A stretch of 64,000 nt of DNA from Eubacteriales bacterium (GTDB lineage: Bacteria > Bacillota > Clostridia > Saccharofermentanales > DTU023), in NCBI GenBank assembly GCA_030537525.1, contig JAUNVU010000004.1, positions 1-64,000 of the forward strand, in the 5' to 3' direction. The translations under genes were made by a program, and so were the position numbers. The first letter of the stretch is position 1, and each line of letters opens with the position of its first letter. The notes under the pieces are model-generated. The model was not told where the DNA came from, did no database searches, and worked only from the letters and a program-made list of their open reading frames with translations. Positions 27,628 through 36,387 of the stretch are shown here, one piece after another.

Positions 27628-29437
27628 GCATTGTTTCGGTCAGCGCGTAGCATTCATCCACGAGAGCTGAAATATAGTCGACAGTACGCAGCTGAGCCTC
27701 CTGATTGCTGATGTCAATACCTGCAAGTGCCGCTTGCTCAATTGGCTGATAGCGGTTGCCAGCAGAGAGGAATTTTCGCCAGTCTGTCAATGCCTTTGGA
27801 CCCTCATCCATGAGGCGTCTAAACATCTCAGTACCAATAGTCAGACCAGCTGAATAGGTATAAGAGTACAAGCCATCATAGTAGTGGGGCTGGCGCATCC
27901 AGGTCAGTTCTGCCCCTTCATCAAGGATCACGAGATCTCCCCAGAAGTCCTCGAGAACCTCTCTAAACAGACGGCTACAAGTTTCGGCATCAATGCTCTC
28001 TCCCCTATCAACTAAGCGATAAACTTCACGCTGATAAGCTGCTTCGTGGAGGTGGGTAACCATATTGTGATAATAGGTATTGGCGATCAGCAGCGAGGCC
28101 ACCCATCGTTTGAAACGCGGACTGGCATCCTCCTTATGCATCAAGTAGTAGCCAAGTAATAATTCGTGGAAGGTCGAAGGCGATTCAACAACATAGAGGC
28201 TCATGTTCTGGCCGAGGAAGCTGTTCTCTTTGGCTGTTAGTAAGAACTGCCCTGCGTGACCTAGCTCATGTACTAGGGTGAACAATTCTGCTACTGAATT
28301 ATCCCAGTTCATCAGTATGTAGGGGTGAGCACCATTGACATAGAGGGCGAAGCCACCTGTACTCTTGCCCTCATTTTGGGCAAAGTCTAGCCAGCGTTCC
28401 TCGAAGGCTGGCATGAGGAGGTCACGGTAATCGTCCCCAGCAACGGCGAGGACCTCGGAAACTATCTTCTTGGCCTCGTCATAACTCAATTCACTAGAAA
28501 AGTCAGGATCTAGAGGCAATTTTAAATCAGCAAAATGCAATTCATCTAGCCCATGAACCTCTTTAAGCAGCTTGGCATAACGACGCATTGGCTTCTTAAC
28601 CTCTTCGATAAAGGTTGAGATTTGCGAATCGAAATTACTTCTCTCTATGCCCTGTGGCAACAAGAGATAGTCGAAGACGGAGTCAAATTTCCTGAGCTCT
28701 GAAAGCTGCTTATCTTTCTGAACATGGGTATTGTAAATTGCAGCTGTTGTTTCCTTGTACTGCGCAATCTGCTTAGAAAATTGCCTAAAGGCCTCGCGCC
28801 GTAAATTGGTATCTGGCGAATAGGCATAGACATTTTCATAGAGCACGTAAGAAAGCGGATACTCCTTTCCATCCACTGTGAAATTAGGAAACTTGAGATC
28901 GTTGAATTTCACAACATTATAGAGATTTTCTGGGGTATTCAAAGTCGGGCTCAATTTTTCCAATGCTGCTTCTGTCTCGGGACTCAGTTGATGAGGTTTA
29001 TTCTGCTCAATCTCCCTTGCCAGACCACTATAACGCGGCTCATATTTGGCTAGAGCTCTAGTCAGTTCTGTGGGCAGCTGCTGCAATTCAATTTGTGCAA
29101 AATGCAAAATATTGCTGAGTTCGCTCAGCTCCATCGATACTCTCTGCTCCGCCTTTCGCCACTCTTCATTATTTCTATCGACAACAAAGGCCAAAAAGTA
29201 GTATTTGCCATAGCGAGAGATCGCGATGAGTAAGTCCTCATAATCCTCCAAGAAGGCAACAATGGCGGCAGGATCACTCAAGCTCTTGACCTTGCCCTCA
29301 TACTGCTCTTTCAATTTTAGGGCCCAGGGTTTCAGTTTCGCGCCTGCAGCTTCGGCCTCCTGGACATCCTTAAAAATCGCCGAGATATCCCAGCACAACT
29401 GCTCATCAACTTGACTGCGTTTCGGAAATTCTGCCAT
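27614..29437 (-). CDS. pepF: Oligoendopeptidase F (M3B)
   Basis: A 607-residue cytosolic zinc metallopeptidase that cuts oligopeptides of intermediate length. The HExxH motif is LVHELGHAGQF with the third ligand glutamate about 25 residues on in VVESPSTFHELL. The N-terminal helical domain (YGKYYFLAFVVDRNN) and the C-terminal YTYSAGLTIG are family features. It lies 15 bases after pgeF and overlaps the DUF1624 gene. With PepC and the M18 peptidase it points to peptide use as a carbon or nitrogen source. Confidence 0.95.
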   Translation of the reverse strand: MAEFPKRSQVDEQLCWDISAIFKDVQEAEAAGAKLKPWALKLKEQYEGKVKSLSDPAAIVAFLEDYEDLLIAISRYGKYYFLAFVVDRNNEEWRKAEQRVSMELSELSNILHFAQIELQQLPTELTRALAKYEPRYSGLAREIEQNKPHQLSPETEAALEKLSPTLNTPENLYNVVKFNDLKFPNFTVDGKEYPLSYVLYENVYAYSPDTNLRREAFRQFSKQIAQYKETTAAIYNTHVQKDKQLSELRKFDSVFDYLLLPQGIERSNFDSQISTFIEEVKKPMRRYAKLLKEVHGLDELHFADLKLPLDPDFSSELSYDEAKKIVSEVLAVAGDDYRDLLMPAFEERWLDFAQNEGKSTGGFALYVNGAHPYILMNWDNSVAELFTLVHELGHAGQFLLTAKENSFLGQNMSLYVVESPSTFHELLLGYYLMHKEDASPRFKRWVASLLIANTYYHNMVTHLHEAAYQREVYRLVDRGESIDAETCSRLFREVLEDFWGDLVILDEGAELTWMRQPHYYDGLYSYTYSAGLTIGTEMFRRLMDEGPKALTDWRKFLSAGNRYQPIEQAALAGIDISNQEAQLRTVDYISALVDECYALTETMREAE

Positions 29438-29452
29438 CTTAAATCCCTCTTT

Positions 29453-30439
29453 CTATTGACAGTTGAGACTGGCAAAAGACGACATCAAGCCATAATTAGC
29501 GCTGCCGTCTCGCCTGTATGAATGATAATTTTCGGACTGGTATGTGGAACCTGGCACGGTATACACCGAGCCTGTCTTTAAGCCACATTCGCCTAATTGC
29601 CAGCTTATGGCTGCTTTGAGATCTAGTTTATATTTGAAATCGCTCTTTTGTTCAATGACCCTGGCCTCTTCAGGGAAGACGGCCATGCAGGGTACTGCTA
29701 CATCTGCTTCCACCTCGTAGTCAACTCCAGCAATCATGGGGCCGAGGACGACTGTGAGATCATCAACTTGAACACCATAGGCACTAGTCAGATATTCTAA
29801 AGTGCGCAGCGGAAAGAGAGCTAAAGTTCCACGCCAGCCTGAGTGGATATTGACTAAGAGCTTCTGTCGCCTGTCGAAGAAAATCACTGGAGCACAGTCA
29901 GCGTGCGTAGTGCCGAGGATTAGTTCGCAGCTATTGCTGAGCAGGCCGTCTATTGCCGCATAGCGGAGGGCAAAGCCGAGCTGTTCAGCGGCAATCTTGC
30001 CCTCTTCACCCATGGCATCGAAGTCCAAGGGCTTGATCTCCAGACCGACTTCAGCTGCTTCAATAGTTTCTTTAGCCTCATTCTCAATTACTTCAGCCAA
30101 GTGACCAGCCTCACCTTCTAAGCTGGATAAGTCTCGGAAGCTAGCAAGTTCTTCTGGCTGTTGTCTTCCGTTCAGCTCAATTATTCTTGAGCTGTGGGTC
30201 TGGCGTAAAATAATCAACTGCTTCTCGTGACCGTGCTGATCTTGACCGAAGAAATCCTTAATTGCCTGCCAAGGGGCTGTTTGCTTCTTGCCAGGGTGGA
30301 TTGCCGTATCGAAGTCGCGACTAGTCAAGAGGTAATCGAAACCTTGTTCTTTCAGCTCAGGAAAAGTGAAGAGTCGGCCCTCCTGGCCGTCTTCATTAAC
30401 CTGCAAAACCTCACTTCTAAGTTCTCTAATTTCTAGCAT
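29453..30439 (-). CDS. pgeF: Laccase-domain protein PgeF/YfiH
   Basis: A 328-residue member of the YfiH/LACC1 family, linked to peptidoglycan editing and to purine nucleoside phosphorolysis in relatives. The three metal ligands sit in QTHSSRI (His), THADCAPVIFFD (Cys) and NIHSGWRGTL (His). It is about 50-60 residues longer than usual because of an acidic, Glu/Ala-rich insertion around residues 100-155. AGGAGG precedes the ATG. First gene of the pgeF-pepF-DUF1624-hemZ unit. Confidence 0.92.
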   Translation of the reverse strand: MLEIRELRSEVLQVNEDGQEGRLFTFPELKEQGFDYLLTSRDFDTAIHPGKKQTAPWQAIKDFFGQDQHGHEKQLIILRQTHSSRIIELNGRQQPEELASFRDLSSLEGEAGHLAEVIENEAKETIEAAEVGLEIKPLDFDAMGEEGKIAAEQLGFALRYAAIDGLLSNSCELILGTTHADCAPVIFFDRRQKLLVNIHSGWRGTLALFPLRTLEYLTSAYGVQVDDLTVVLGPMIAGVDYEVEADVAVPCMAVFPEEARVIEQKSDFKYKLDLKAAISWQLGECGLKTGSVYTVPGSTYQSENYHSYRRDGSANYGLMSSFASLNCQ

Positions 30440-30546
30440 TATCTAACCTCCTGAAGTCACCTTTTCGTACATTATGCTATCATGATTTAGCTATTAAATT
30501 CATTATTTGGCGCCAGTTTAGAATGCTGGTGCGAAGGGAGTAAAAA

Positions 30547-31860
30547 ATGGCAGTCAAAACCATTCCAAATGCAGCCCTAGAGCAAGCGGAAAATCTATTA
30601 AATTTTATTGGACGTGCGCCGAGCGCATATCAGGCGACCGCAGAGGTCGCTAAAATTATGTCCGCCAAGGGCTTCAGGGAATATCAACTGAAGGATCTGA
30701 CGAATCTCAAAAGAGGCGATAAAGGCTACTATCAGAAGAATGGCTCCGCAATTATCGCCTTCGTCGTTGGCGATGAACCACTGGAAAACGGTTTCCGGAT
30801 CATCGGAGCTCACACAGACAGTCCCACACTCAGAATCAAACCCAATGCAATTTCTGTAAATGAATCTGTTGTGAGACTATGTACTGAAGTCTACGGCGGT
30901 GGGCTCTTAAATTCCTACTTTGATAGACCTCTTTCACTAGCTGGTCGCTGCGTCTTGAAGAGTGGCGACAGCTTCAAACCTGAGGTCAGACTAGTAGATT
31001 TCCAAGAACCACTCTTGATTTTGCCAAACCTCTGCATTCACATGAATAGAGAAGCCAACGAAGGCGTGAAAATTGAGCGCCAGAAAGTTCTCTTGCCAAT
31101 CGTCGCTTTAAGTGATGAGTGCGAGGAGGACTGGCTCGACAAACTCTTAGCTGATGAGCTCGGCTGTGATCTAGACAGTATTTTGGACTATGACCTATAC
31201 ATTTATGAATATGACAAGCCCTGCTTCGTGGGCCGCAATAAAGAATTCATTTCCGCCGGCAGGCTCGATAATCTCTTCTCTACCTTCTGCTGCTTCAATG
31301 CTCTAGCAGAGGTTTCTGACCATGTGCGACCAGGCATTCAAATAGCCCTGGCCACCGACCACGAAGAAGTTGGCTCAGGCTCCAAGCAAGGTGCCGCTTC
31401 TGCCTTTATCCGGGATTTCTTAGAAGCTCTTGCCTACGGTCTAGGCGCCAATAGGCAGGAATTCTTGGACCTACACGACAAGTCCTACATGATCTCAGCA
31501 GACTGCGCACATGCTGTTCATCCAAACTATGCCGAATACGCCGATCCAACACACAGGCCCGCCATCAATGGTGGTCCGACTATCAAGGTCGCAGCTTCCC
31601 AAGCTTATTCAACTGATGCCTACTCAGCCGCCATCTTCCGCGAACTCTGTGCTGGTGCAGAGGTTCCTTGTCAGCTCTTTGTCAACCGCTCCGACTTGCG
31701 CGGCGGCTCAACAATTGGTCCTATTACATCAAGATTAGTGCCCGTAGCTACTGTCGATATGGGCATGCCAATCTGGGGTATGCACTCCATTAGAGAGACT
31801 GGCGGCACCCTCGATGTCTACTACTTCGACAAGCTCTGCCGACACTTCTACAGCGCTTAA
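30547..31860 (+). CDS. M18-family aminopeptidase (aspartyl aminopeptidase-like)
   Basis: A 437-residue zinc aminopeptidase. Metal-site motifs are GAHTDSPTLRIKP, SAGRLDNLFSTF, TDHEEVGSGS and ADCAHAVHPNY, in family order, and the C-terminal GMHSIRETGG gives the last ligand. It removes N-terminal, often acidic, residues from peptides. GAAGGGAG precedes the ATG. A GCGCCAG/CTGGTGC hairpin (about 30511-30534) lies in the leader just before the ribosome binding site. Divergent from pgeF. Confidence 0.94.
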   Translation: MAVKTIPNAALEQAENLLNFIGRAPSAYQATAEVAKIMSAKGFREYQLKDLTNLKRGDKGYYQKNGSAIIAFVVGDEPLENGFRIIGAHTDSPTLRIKPNAISVNESVVRLCTEVYGGGLLNSYFDRPLSLAGRCVLKSGDSFKPEVRLVDFQEPLLILPNLCIHMNREANEGVKIERQKVLLPIVALSDECEEDWLDKLLADELGCDLDSILDYDLYIYEYDKPCFVGRNKEFISAGRLDNLFSTFCCFNALAEVSDHVRPGIQIALATDHEEVGSGSKQGAASAFIRDFLEALAYGLGANRQEFLDLHDKSYMISADCAHAVHPNYAEYADPTHRPAINGGPTIKVAASQAYSTDAYSAAIFRELCAGAEVPCQLFVNRSDLRGGSTIGPITSRLVPVATVDMGMPIWGMHSIRETGGTLDVYYFDKLCRHFYSA

Positions 31861-31916
31861 GTCTTTACAGCCTAGTGCAAGGAAGCTAAACTAGCTACTT
31901 AGTAAAGGGGATTAAG

Positions 31917-32339
31917 ATGAGTAATAACAATCGCAATATTCGCAGGCCTGGCAGCCAATCGAGTAGCCAGTCTTATACCAGTAAACCGACGAACGTTAAG
32001 AGACCGCGGGCGAAGCGACCAGCTGTTTTGCTTGATGAGCGCGAACGCAGAGCTCTCTCCACGCCCAGTCGTCAAGAGCGGCAAAGCTCCAATCTTGGCC
32101 TCTGGCTAATGATGATTCCTCTGACACTGCTCCTCTTGCTGTCACTGTTTTTTAATTACAGTTTGTATAGGAATGCCAGGGAGCGGGATCAAGAAATTTT
32201 GAAGCTCTCCCGCGAATTCTCAATACTTCAAGAGGAGGCCCAGCCAGGACTGGCTCGCATTGACGCTCAACAAAATGAAATTGAGCAATTGAAGCAAGCC
32301 GTTAAGACCTTGAAGGATTGGATTACTGAGGGCGAATAG
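31917..32339 (+). CDS. Small single-pass membrane protein with coiled coil
   Basis: I do not recognise a family. The 140-residue protein has a basic, Ser/Asn/Arg-rich cytosolic N-terminus (about 1-58), one strong membrane segment (LWLMMIPLTLLLLLSLFF, about 62-82) and a C-terminal heptad-like stretch (about 85-135, ending IEQLKQAVKTLKDW). This N-in single-pass layout with an outside coiled coil resembles FtsL/DivIC-type divisome proteins by shape only. AAAGGGG precedes the ATG. It ends three bases from the convergent rpiR-type gene. Confidence 0.7.
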   Translation: MSNNNRNIRRPGSQSSSQSYTSKPTNVKRPRAKRPAVLLDERERRALSTPSRQERQSSNLGLWLMMIPLTLLLLLSLFFNYSLYRNARERDQEILKLSREFSILQEEAQPGLARIDAQQNEIEQLKQAVKTLKDWITEGE

Positions 32340-32342
32340 AGT

Positions 32343-33221
32343 TTAATCCTCCTCAAATTCGCGATGCTCGGCGATATGTTCTCGTATCGCCTTAATATTG
32401 GCCAGGGACTCTGCTTCCTTGGCCTTATTTAATTTTGCCAACATGATGTAGAGAGTGTCGATTAACAAGAGAGTTGAAATTCTTGCTTCCATCGCCTCTG
32501 AACGGTACTCATATTCGCGACCCGCAGCGAGCAATAAGACATCTGCCACCAAGGCTAAAGGAGAAGCGGCTGAGCTGGAGATAACGGCTACATCTAAGCC
32601 CTTGGCCTTGGCCTCACTGGCAACATGCATAAGATCCTTGTTCCGGCCAGATAGCGAAATCAAGAAGAGGAGATCGCCAGCTTCGGCAAGCGCTACATAC
32701 ATACTCATCCAATGCGGGTCAGCTGTGACCTGGCCTTGGATGCCATTGCGCACAAATTTATGATAGGCGTCTAGGGCCAGGGCGTGAGAACCCCCACTGC
32801 CGAAGAAGTAGACCGTTTTCGCCTTGGCTAATTTGTTGACCACGGTGCTAAAGGCGAGGTCTGAATTGCGCTCTATGCTCTCTTTTAGGGAAAGAGTGTA
32901 ACCATGACTGAGTTTAGACATTACGGTGGAGCGTGAATCTTCTGACTCTATATCGTTATGAACATTTCGCAGGGGTTCGACAACAGAGCTGGCTAGCGCT
33001 ATCTTGAACTCATAAAAACCCTTGTAGCCGAGTGATCTAGTTAGCCGAAAGACAGTTGTATCCGAGACTCCCGAAGCCTTCGCCACCTCCGCTATAGTCA
33101 TGTGTATGGTCTCGTTCGGATATTGCAGAATAAAAGCTGCAACTAATTTCTCACGCTTGTTCAAATCTTGAAATTTCTGTCGAATAAGATCTCGACAATT
33201 TAGTTTTGGTGTTATTGACAT
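32343..33221 (-). CDS. MurR/RpiR-family transcriptional regulator
   Basis: A 292-residue regulator: an N-terminal HTH_6 domain (LNKREKLVAAFILQYPNETI... with IAEVAKASGVSDTTVFRLTRSLGYKGFYEFK, shown as AKASGVSDTTVFRLTRSLG) and a C-terminal SIS sugar-phosphate-binding domain (about 125-260; VYFFGSGGSHALALDAYHKF, FLISLSGRNKDLMHVA). GGGAGT precedes the ATG. It is divergent from gntK-gntP-gnd and probably senses 6-phosphogluconate or gluconate, an inference from position. Confidence 0.92.
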   Translation of the reverse strand: MSITPKLNCRDLIRQKFQDLNKREKLVAAFILQYPNETIHMTIAEVAKASGVSDTTVFRLTRSLGYKGFYEFKIALASSVVEPLRNVHNDIESEDSRSTVMSKLSHGYTLSLKESIERNSDLAFSTVVNKLAKAKTVYFFGSGGSHALALDAYHKFVRNGIQGQVTADPHWMSMYVALAEAGDLLFLISLSGRNKDLMHVASEAKAKGLDVAVISSSAASPLALVADVLLLAAGREYEYRSEAMEARISTLLLIDTLYIMLAKLNKAKEAESLANIKAIREHIAEHREFEED

Positions 33222-33249
33222 AATGTACTCCCTTTACTTAATTTTAACA

Positions 33250-33264
33250 AAAGATTTTTTCTTT
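33250..33264. promoter_or_regulatory. Possible third RpiR half-site pair near the regulator gene
   Basis: AAAGA-TTTTT-TCTTT is a five-base inverted repeat whose arms resemble those at 33328-33342 and 33381-33397. It lies 29 bases upstream of the regulator start and could serve autoregulation. Confidence 0.35.
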
Positions 33265-33327
33265 GTGCTATAGTCTACTGCGCTTTTTGCTAAAAATTCT
33301 CAGTGAATTTTAGTGCAAATAGGATAA

Positions 33328-33342
33328 AAAGAAACTTTCTTT
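33328..33342. promoter_or_regulatory. Candidate RpiR operator 1 (upstream of -35)
   Basis: A perfect inverted repeat AAAGAAA-C-TTTCTTT lies ten bases upstream of a -35 TTGACT (33352-33357). Its arms share the AAGAAA core with the second site at 33381. Confidence 0.5.
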
Positions 33343-33351
33343 CGTATTTTC

Positions 33352-33380
33352 TTGACTGAGCTGCTCCAGATAAGCAAAAT
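33352..33380 (+). promoter_or_regulatory. Promoter of the gluconate operon
   Basis: TTGACT (33352-33357) followed after 17 bases by CAAAAT (33375-33380), a 4/6 match to the -10 consensus. A TATAAT at 33387-33392 inside operator 2 is an alternative -10 without a good -35. Confidence 0.45.
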
Positions 33381-33397
33381 AAGAAATATAATTTCTT
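33381..33397. promoter_or_regulatory. Candidate RpiR operator 2 (at the transcription start)
   Basis: A perfect inverted repeat AAGAAAT-ATA-ATTTCTT directly follows the -10 box and precedes the gntK ribosome binding site. With operator 1 it brackets the promoter. Confidence 0.5.
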
Positions 33398-33430
33398 TTC
33401 ATGGGTAATCACCCCAGCGAGGAGGCGAAA

Positions 33431-34948
33431 ATGCTCTACATTGCACTTGATATCGGAACCACCACAATCAAGGCCGCGATCTTCAATGAAGCCGGCGAAT
33501 TAATAGACAGTAGAGAGCGACAGTCGAAGCTTTACACGCCAGAGGCAGGTTTTCGCGAGCATGATCCAGATGAAGTGGTCACAGCCTGTCTGGACTTACT
33601 CAAAGAAATCATTGACGGCAGATCTTCTGCGGAATTTGGCTTCCTCGCCCTCTCTTCTTACATGCACTCTTTAATTCTTGTGGATGAAGCTGGCAAGCCC
33701 CTCACCAACTGCCTGCTCTGGAATGACGCCAGAAGTTCGGCTATCGCCAAGGAGCTTAAAAATTCAGAACTCGGTGATCAACTCTACCACTTGACTGGCA
33801 CCCCGATTCATCCTATGAGTCCACTTTGCAAACTGCGTTATTTCAAGGAAAACGCCCCAGAGCTCCTCGCCCAGGCTGCTAAATTGGCCTCCATCAAGGA
33901 GTATTTAGTTTATAAGATATCTGGAGAATGGCTGTCTGAATACTCCTCAGCATCAGGCACTGGTCTCTTCGACCAAGCACAGCTTAAATGGTCAAGTGAA
34001 GCCCTCAGCTATGCTGGAATTGAAGCCGAACAGCTGCCGAAGCCCGTATCAGTTTTGACTCAATTACGCTGGCAAAAACCTGAATTCCTCGCAGCTGTTG
34101 GCCTGGATAAGCCCCTTACTATCGTACTTGGTGCAGGTGACGGTCCTCTTGCCAATCTCGGTAGTCGAGGCCTAGAACCTGGCTCTTGTATCTGTACTAT
34201 CGGGACCTCCGCAGCCGTTCGCGTCGTCAGCCGAGAACTTCGCCTCGACTCTCAAGGAAGAATATTTTCCTACATTCTCAACCCAGAATTAAATGTCGCT
34301 GGTGGCGCCCTTAATAATGGTGGCATTGCCTATGACTGGCTACGGCATAGTCTGGGCTTTGACCAGCATATCGATGAACTGATCAGCCACCTAAGTCCTC
34401 CTGAGGATGAGCGGGTCGGCGCTGGTCTGATATTCCTTCCCTTCCTCTCGGGCGAGCGCGCTCCCTACTGGGATGCCAAATTGCGCGCATCCTTCATTGG
34501 CCTTAGTCAGGAACACGACTCCCTCGACCTAATGGTAGCGGGCTTGAGGGGCATCTGCTTTGCTATCCGCGATGTCTTCGACGTGCTAGTCGAGGCTACA
34601 GGGGAAGATGTCAATGCGATTTATGCGAACGGGGGCTTCTGCCACAGTAAGTACTGGCTGCAACTTTTGGCTGACGTCTTGGAGAAAGCTGTAATCACTC
34701 TACAAGGAGGCGGCGGACCATTATTCGGGGCGTACTTAATCGGCCTACAAGCGATTGGTAAGCTGGCAAATCAGCGCGCAGCCGCCCAGTACTTTGTCGT
34801 TGAAGAGCGCTTTGAACCGCGAATTCGAGAGTCACTGCGCGAAAATTACAAACTATATAAGAGGGCCATCAGCTTGAATCAAGAGCTGATGCACGAGCTA
34901 AGCGAGCTCCAAGCCCAAGCTAGTAATTGGCTACTACGGGCGAAATAG
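33431..34948 (+). CDS. gntK: Gluconokinase (FGGY family)
   Basis: Phosphorylates D-gluconate to 6-phosphogluconate. It is an FGGY carbohydrate kinase, the Gram-positive type of gluconokinase, with ALDIGTTTIKAAIF at the N-terminus, LWNDARSS, the GDGPLANLGSRG region, GTSAAVRVV for phosphate binding and GGFCHSKYWLQLLADVL. I use the ATG at 33431 (MLYIALDIG, 505 residues) because GAGGAGG lies five bases upstream. The frame from 33401 adds ten residues with no ribosome binding site. Specificity for gluconate is inferred mainly from gntP and gnd downstream. Confidence 0.92.
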   Translation: MLYIALDIGTTTIKAAIFNEAGELIDSRERQSKLYTPEAGFREHDPDEVVTACLDLLKEIIDGRSSAEFGFLALSSYMHSLILVDEAGKPLTNCLLWNDARSSAIAKELKNSELGDQLYHLTGTPIHPMSPLCKLRYFKENAPELLAQAAKLASIKEYLVYKISGEWLSEYSSASGTGLFDQAQLKWSSEALSYAGIEAEQLPKPVSVLTQLRWQKPEFLAAVGLDKPLTIVLGAGDGPLANLGSRGLEPGSCICTIGTSAAVRVVSRELRLDSQGRIFSYILNPELNVAGGALNNGGIAYDWLRHSLGFDQHIDELISHLSPPEDERVGAGLIFLPFLSGERAPYWDAKLRASFIGLSQEHDSLDLMVAGLRGICFAIRDVFDVLVEATGEDVNAIYANGGFCHSKYWLQLLADVLEKAVITLQGGGGPLFGAYLIGLQAIGKLANQRAAAQYFVVEERFEPRIRESLRENYKLYKRAISLNQELMHELSELQAQASNWLLRAK

Positions 34949-34992
34949 CTCGTTTTGATATGCAAGATAGACAAATGAGGAGGTAAATCATA

Positions 34993-36327
34993 ATGTCTAC
35001 AACTGTTCTGATCGGCTTATTAGTGGCAAGTGTAGCGCTGCTACTCTTCCTCGTAATCAAGCTCAAATTACACGCCTTCATCTCGCTGCTTATCGTCAGC
35101 TTGTTCATGGGCATCCTTGCTGGCATGCCACTCAACGACATCATCAGCGCCATGACTGCTGGTATGGGTGGCACGCTGGGTTTCCTGGCGACCGTCATCG
35201 GTTTAGGAGCCATGTTTGGTAAAATGCTCGAAGTCACTGGCGGGGCTGAGCGTCTAGCTCAAGGCTTCTTGAATAAGTTTGGTGAGAAGCGCGCCAACTG
35301 GGCAATGTTACTAGCAGGTTTTCTAGTTTCCATTCCCGTCTTCTTTGATGTCGGCTTCATCATTTTAGTGCCGCTAGTCTTCGCCTTGGCCAAGAAGTCT
35401 AAGAAGTCAGTCTTAGTCTATGGTATTCCACTGTTGGCCGGTCTGGCCGTCACCCATGCCTTCGTGCCTCCCACCCCAGGTCCAATTCTGGTCGCAGGCT
35501 TCGTCGGCGCTGATATCGGCAAGGTCATCCTCTACGGTATCATCTGTGGTTTGCCCGCTGCAGTTATTGCAGGTCCAGTCTTCGGCAATTACATTGGCAA
35601 GAAGATTCACACCACAGTTCCCGACTATCTCGAGAATACGGAGCTCAAGGAATACAAAGGTGGAATGCCAAGCTTCGGTACGGTATTCGGACTCATCCTC
35701 TTCCCAATCGTCCTTATTCTACTCAACACCGCGGCCAATGCCTGGATTCCAGAAGGCAATTTAGCCCGTGATTTGCTAGGTTTCATCGGTCACCCAATCG
35801 TCGCCCTGATCCTAGCTACTCTAGCCGCCTTCATCGTGCTCGGTCGCTTCAAGGGTATGACCATGGATGATATCATGCAGGTATCAAACGCTGCCCTAAA
35901 CTCTACTGGCCTGATCATTCTGGTAACTGGTGCCGGTGGCGTCTTCAAGCAGGTTCTCGTCAATTCCGGTATTGGCGACGCCATCGGTGAGAGCTTCGCA
36001 GCCCTCCCCTTGAGCCCGCTGCTGCTGGCCTTTTTGCTGGCAGTAGTCGTCCGCCTAGCCGCTGGTTCGGCAACGGTCGCCATGACCACTGCCGCCGCCA
36101 TCGTGGCTCCCATCGCCCAGGCCTCAACTGTCGAGCCCGCTTTGATTGTCATCGCAATAGCCGCTGGCGCGACCGCCTTCTCCCACGTCAATGACTCGGG
36201 CTTCTGGCTGGTCAACCGCTACTTCGGTCTAAGCGAGAAGGACACCCTCCGTTCTTGGACCGTCATGGAAACCCTAATCGGCTTTGTCGGCCTCGGCATG
36301 GCAATGTTACTTTCCCTAGTCGTCTAA
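34993..36327 (+). CDS. gntP: Gluconate permease (GntP family)
   Basis: A 444-residue membrane transporter of the Gnt family, probably gluconate:H+ symport. It has about 12-14 hydrophobic segments and family stretches AGMGGTLGFLATVIGLGAMFGKMLE (here GGTLGFLATVIGLGA), VFFDVGFIILVPL, HAFVPPTPGP, GSATVAMTTAAAI and HVNDSGFWLVNRYFGLSEKDTL (HVNDSGFWLVNRYF). GAGGAGGT precedes the ATG. Confidence 0.96.
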   Translation: MSTTVLIGLLVASVALLLFLVIKLKLHAFISLLIVSLFMGILAGMPLNDIISAMTAGMGGTLGFLATVIGLGAMFGKMLEVTGGAERLAQGFLNKFGEKRANWAMLLAGFLVSIPVFFDVGFIILVPLVFALAKKSKKSVLVYGIPLLAGLAVTHAFVPPTPGPILVAGFVGADIGKVILYGIICGLPAAVIAGPVFGNYIGKKIHTTVPDYLENTELKEYKGGMPSFGTVFGLILFPIVLILLNTAANAWIPEGNLARDLLGFIGHPIVALILATLAAFIVLGRFKGMTMDDIMQVSNAALNSTGLIILVTGAGGVFKQVLVNSGIGDAIGESFAALPLSPLLLAFLLAVVVRLAAGSATVAMTTAAAIVAPIAQASTVEPALIVIAIAAGATAFSHVNDSGFWLVNRYFGLSEKDTLRSWTVMETLIGFVGLGMAMLLSLVV

Positions 36328-36344
36328 CGACCTAACCCTTCGTT

Positions 36345-36367
36345 TGGCGGGGCCACACACCCCGCCA
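36345..36367 (+). other. Strong intercistronic hairpin between gntP and gnd
   Basis: TGGCGGGG-CCACACA-CCCCGCCA forms an eight-base GC-rich stem but is followed by ACCAGATAAAG, not by T. It is not a standard terminator. It may stabilise the upstream mRNA or mark a processing site that sets the gntP:gnd ratio. Confidence 0.55.
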
Positions 36368-36387
36368 CCAGATAAAGAGGTTTTATT

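Noticed and set aside
35790-36215. A 141-codon minus-strand frame inside gntP
   Set aside because: Antisense to a highly conserved transporter with strong codon bias. Ala/Thr/Met-rich translation is typical of a shadow frame.
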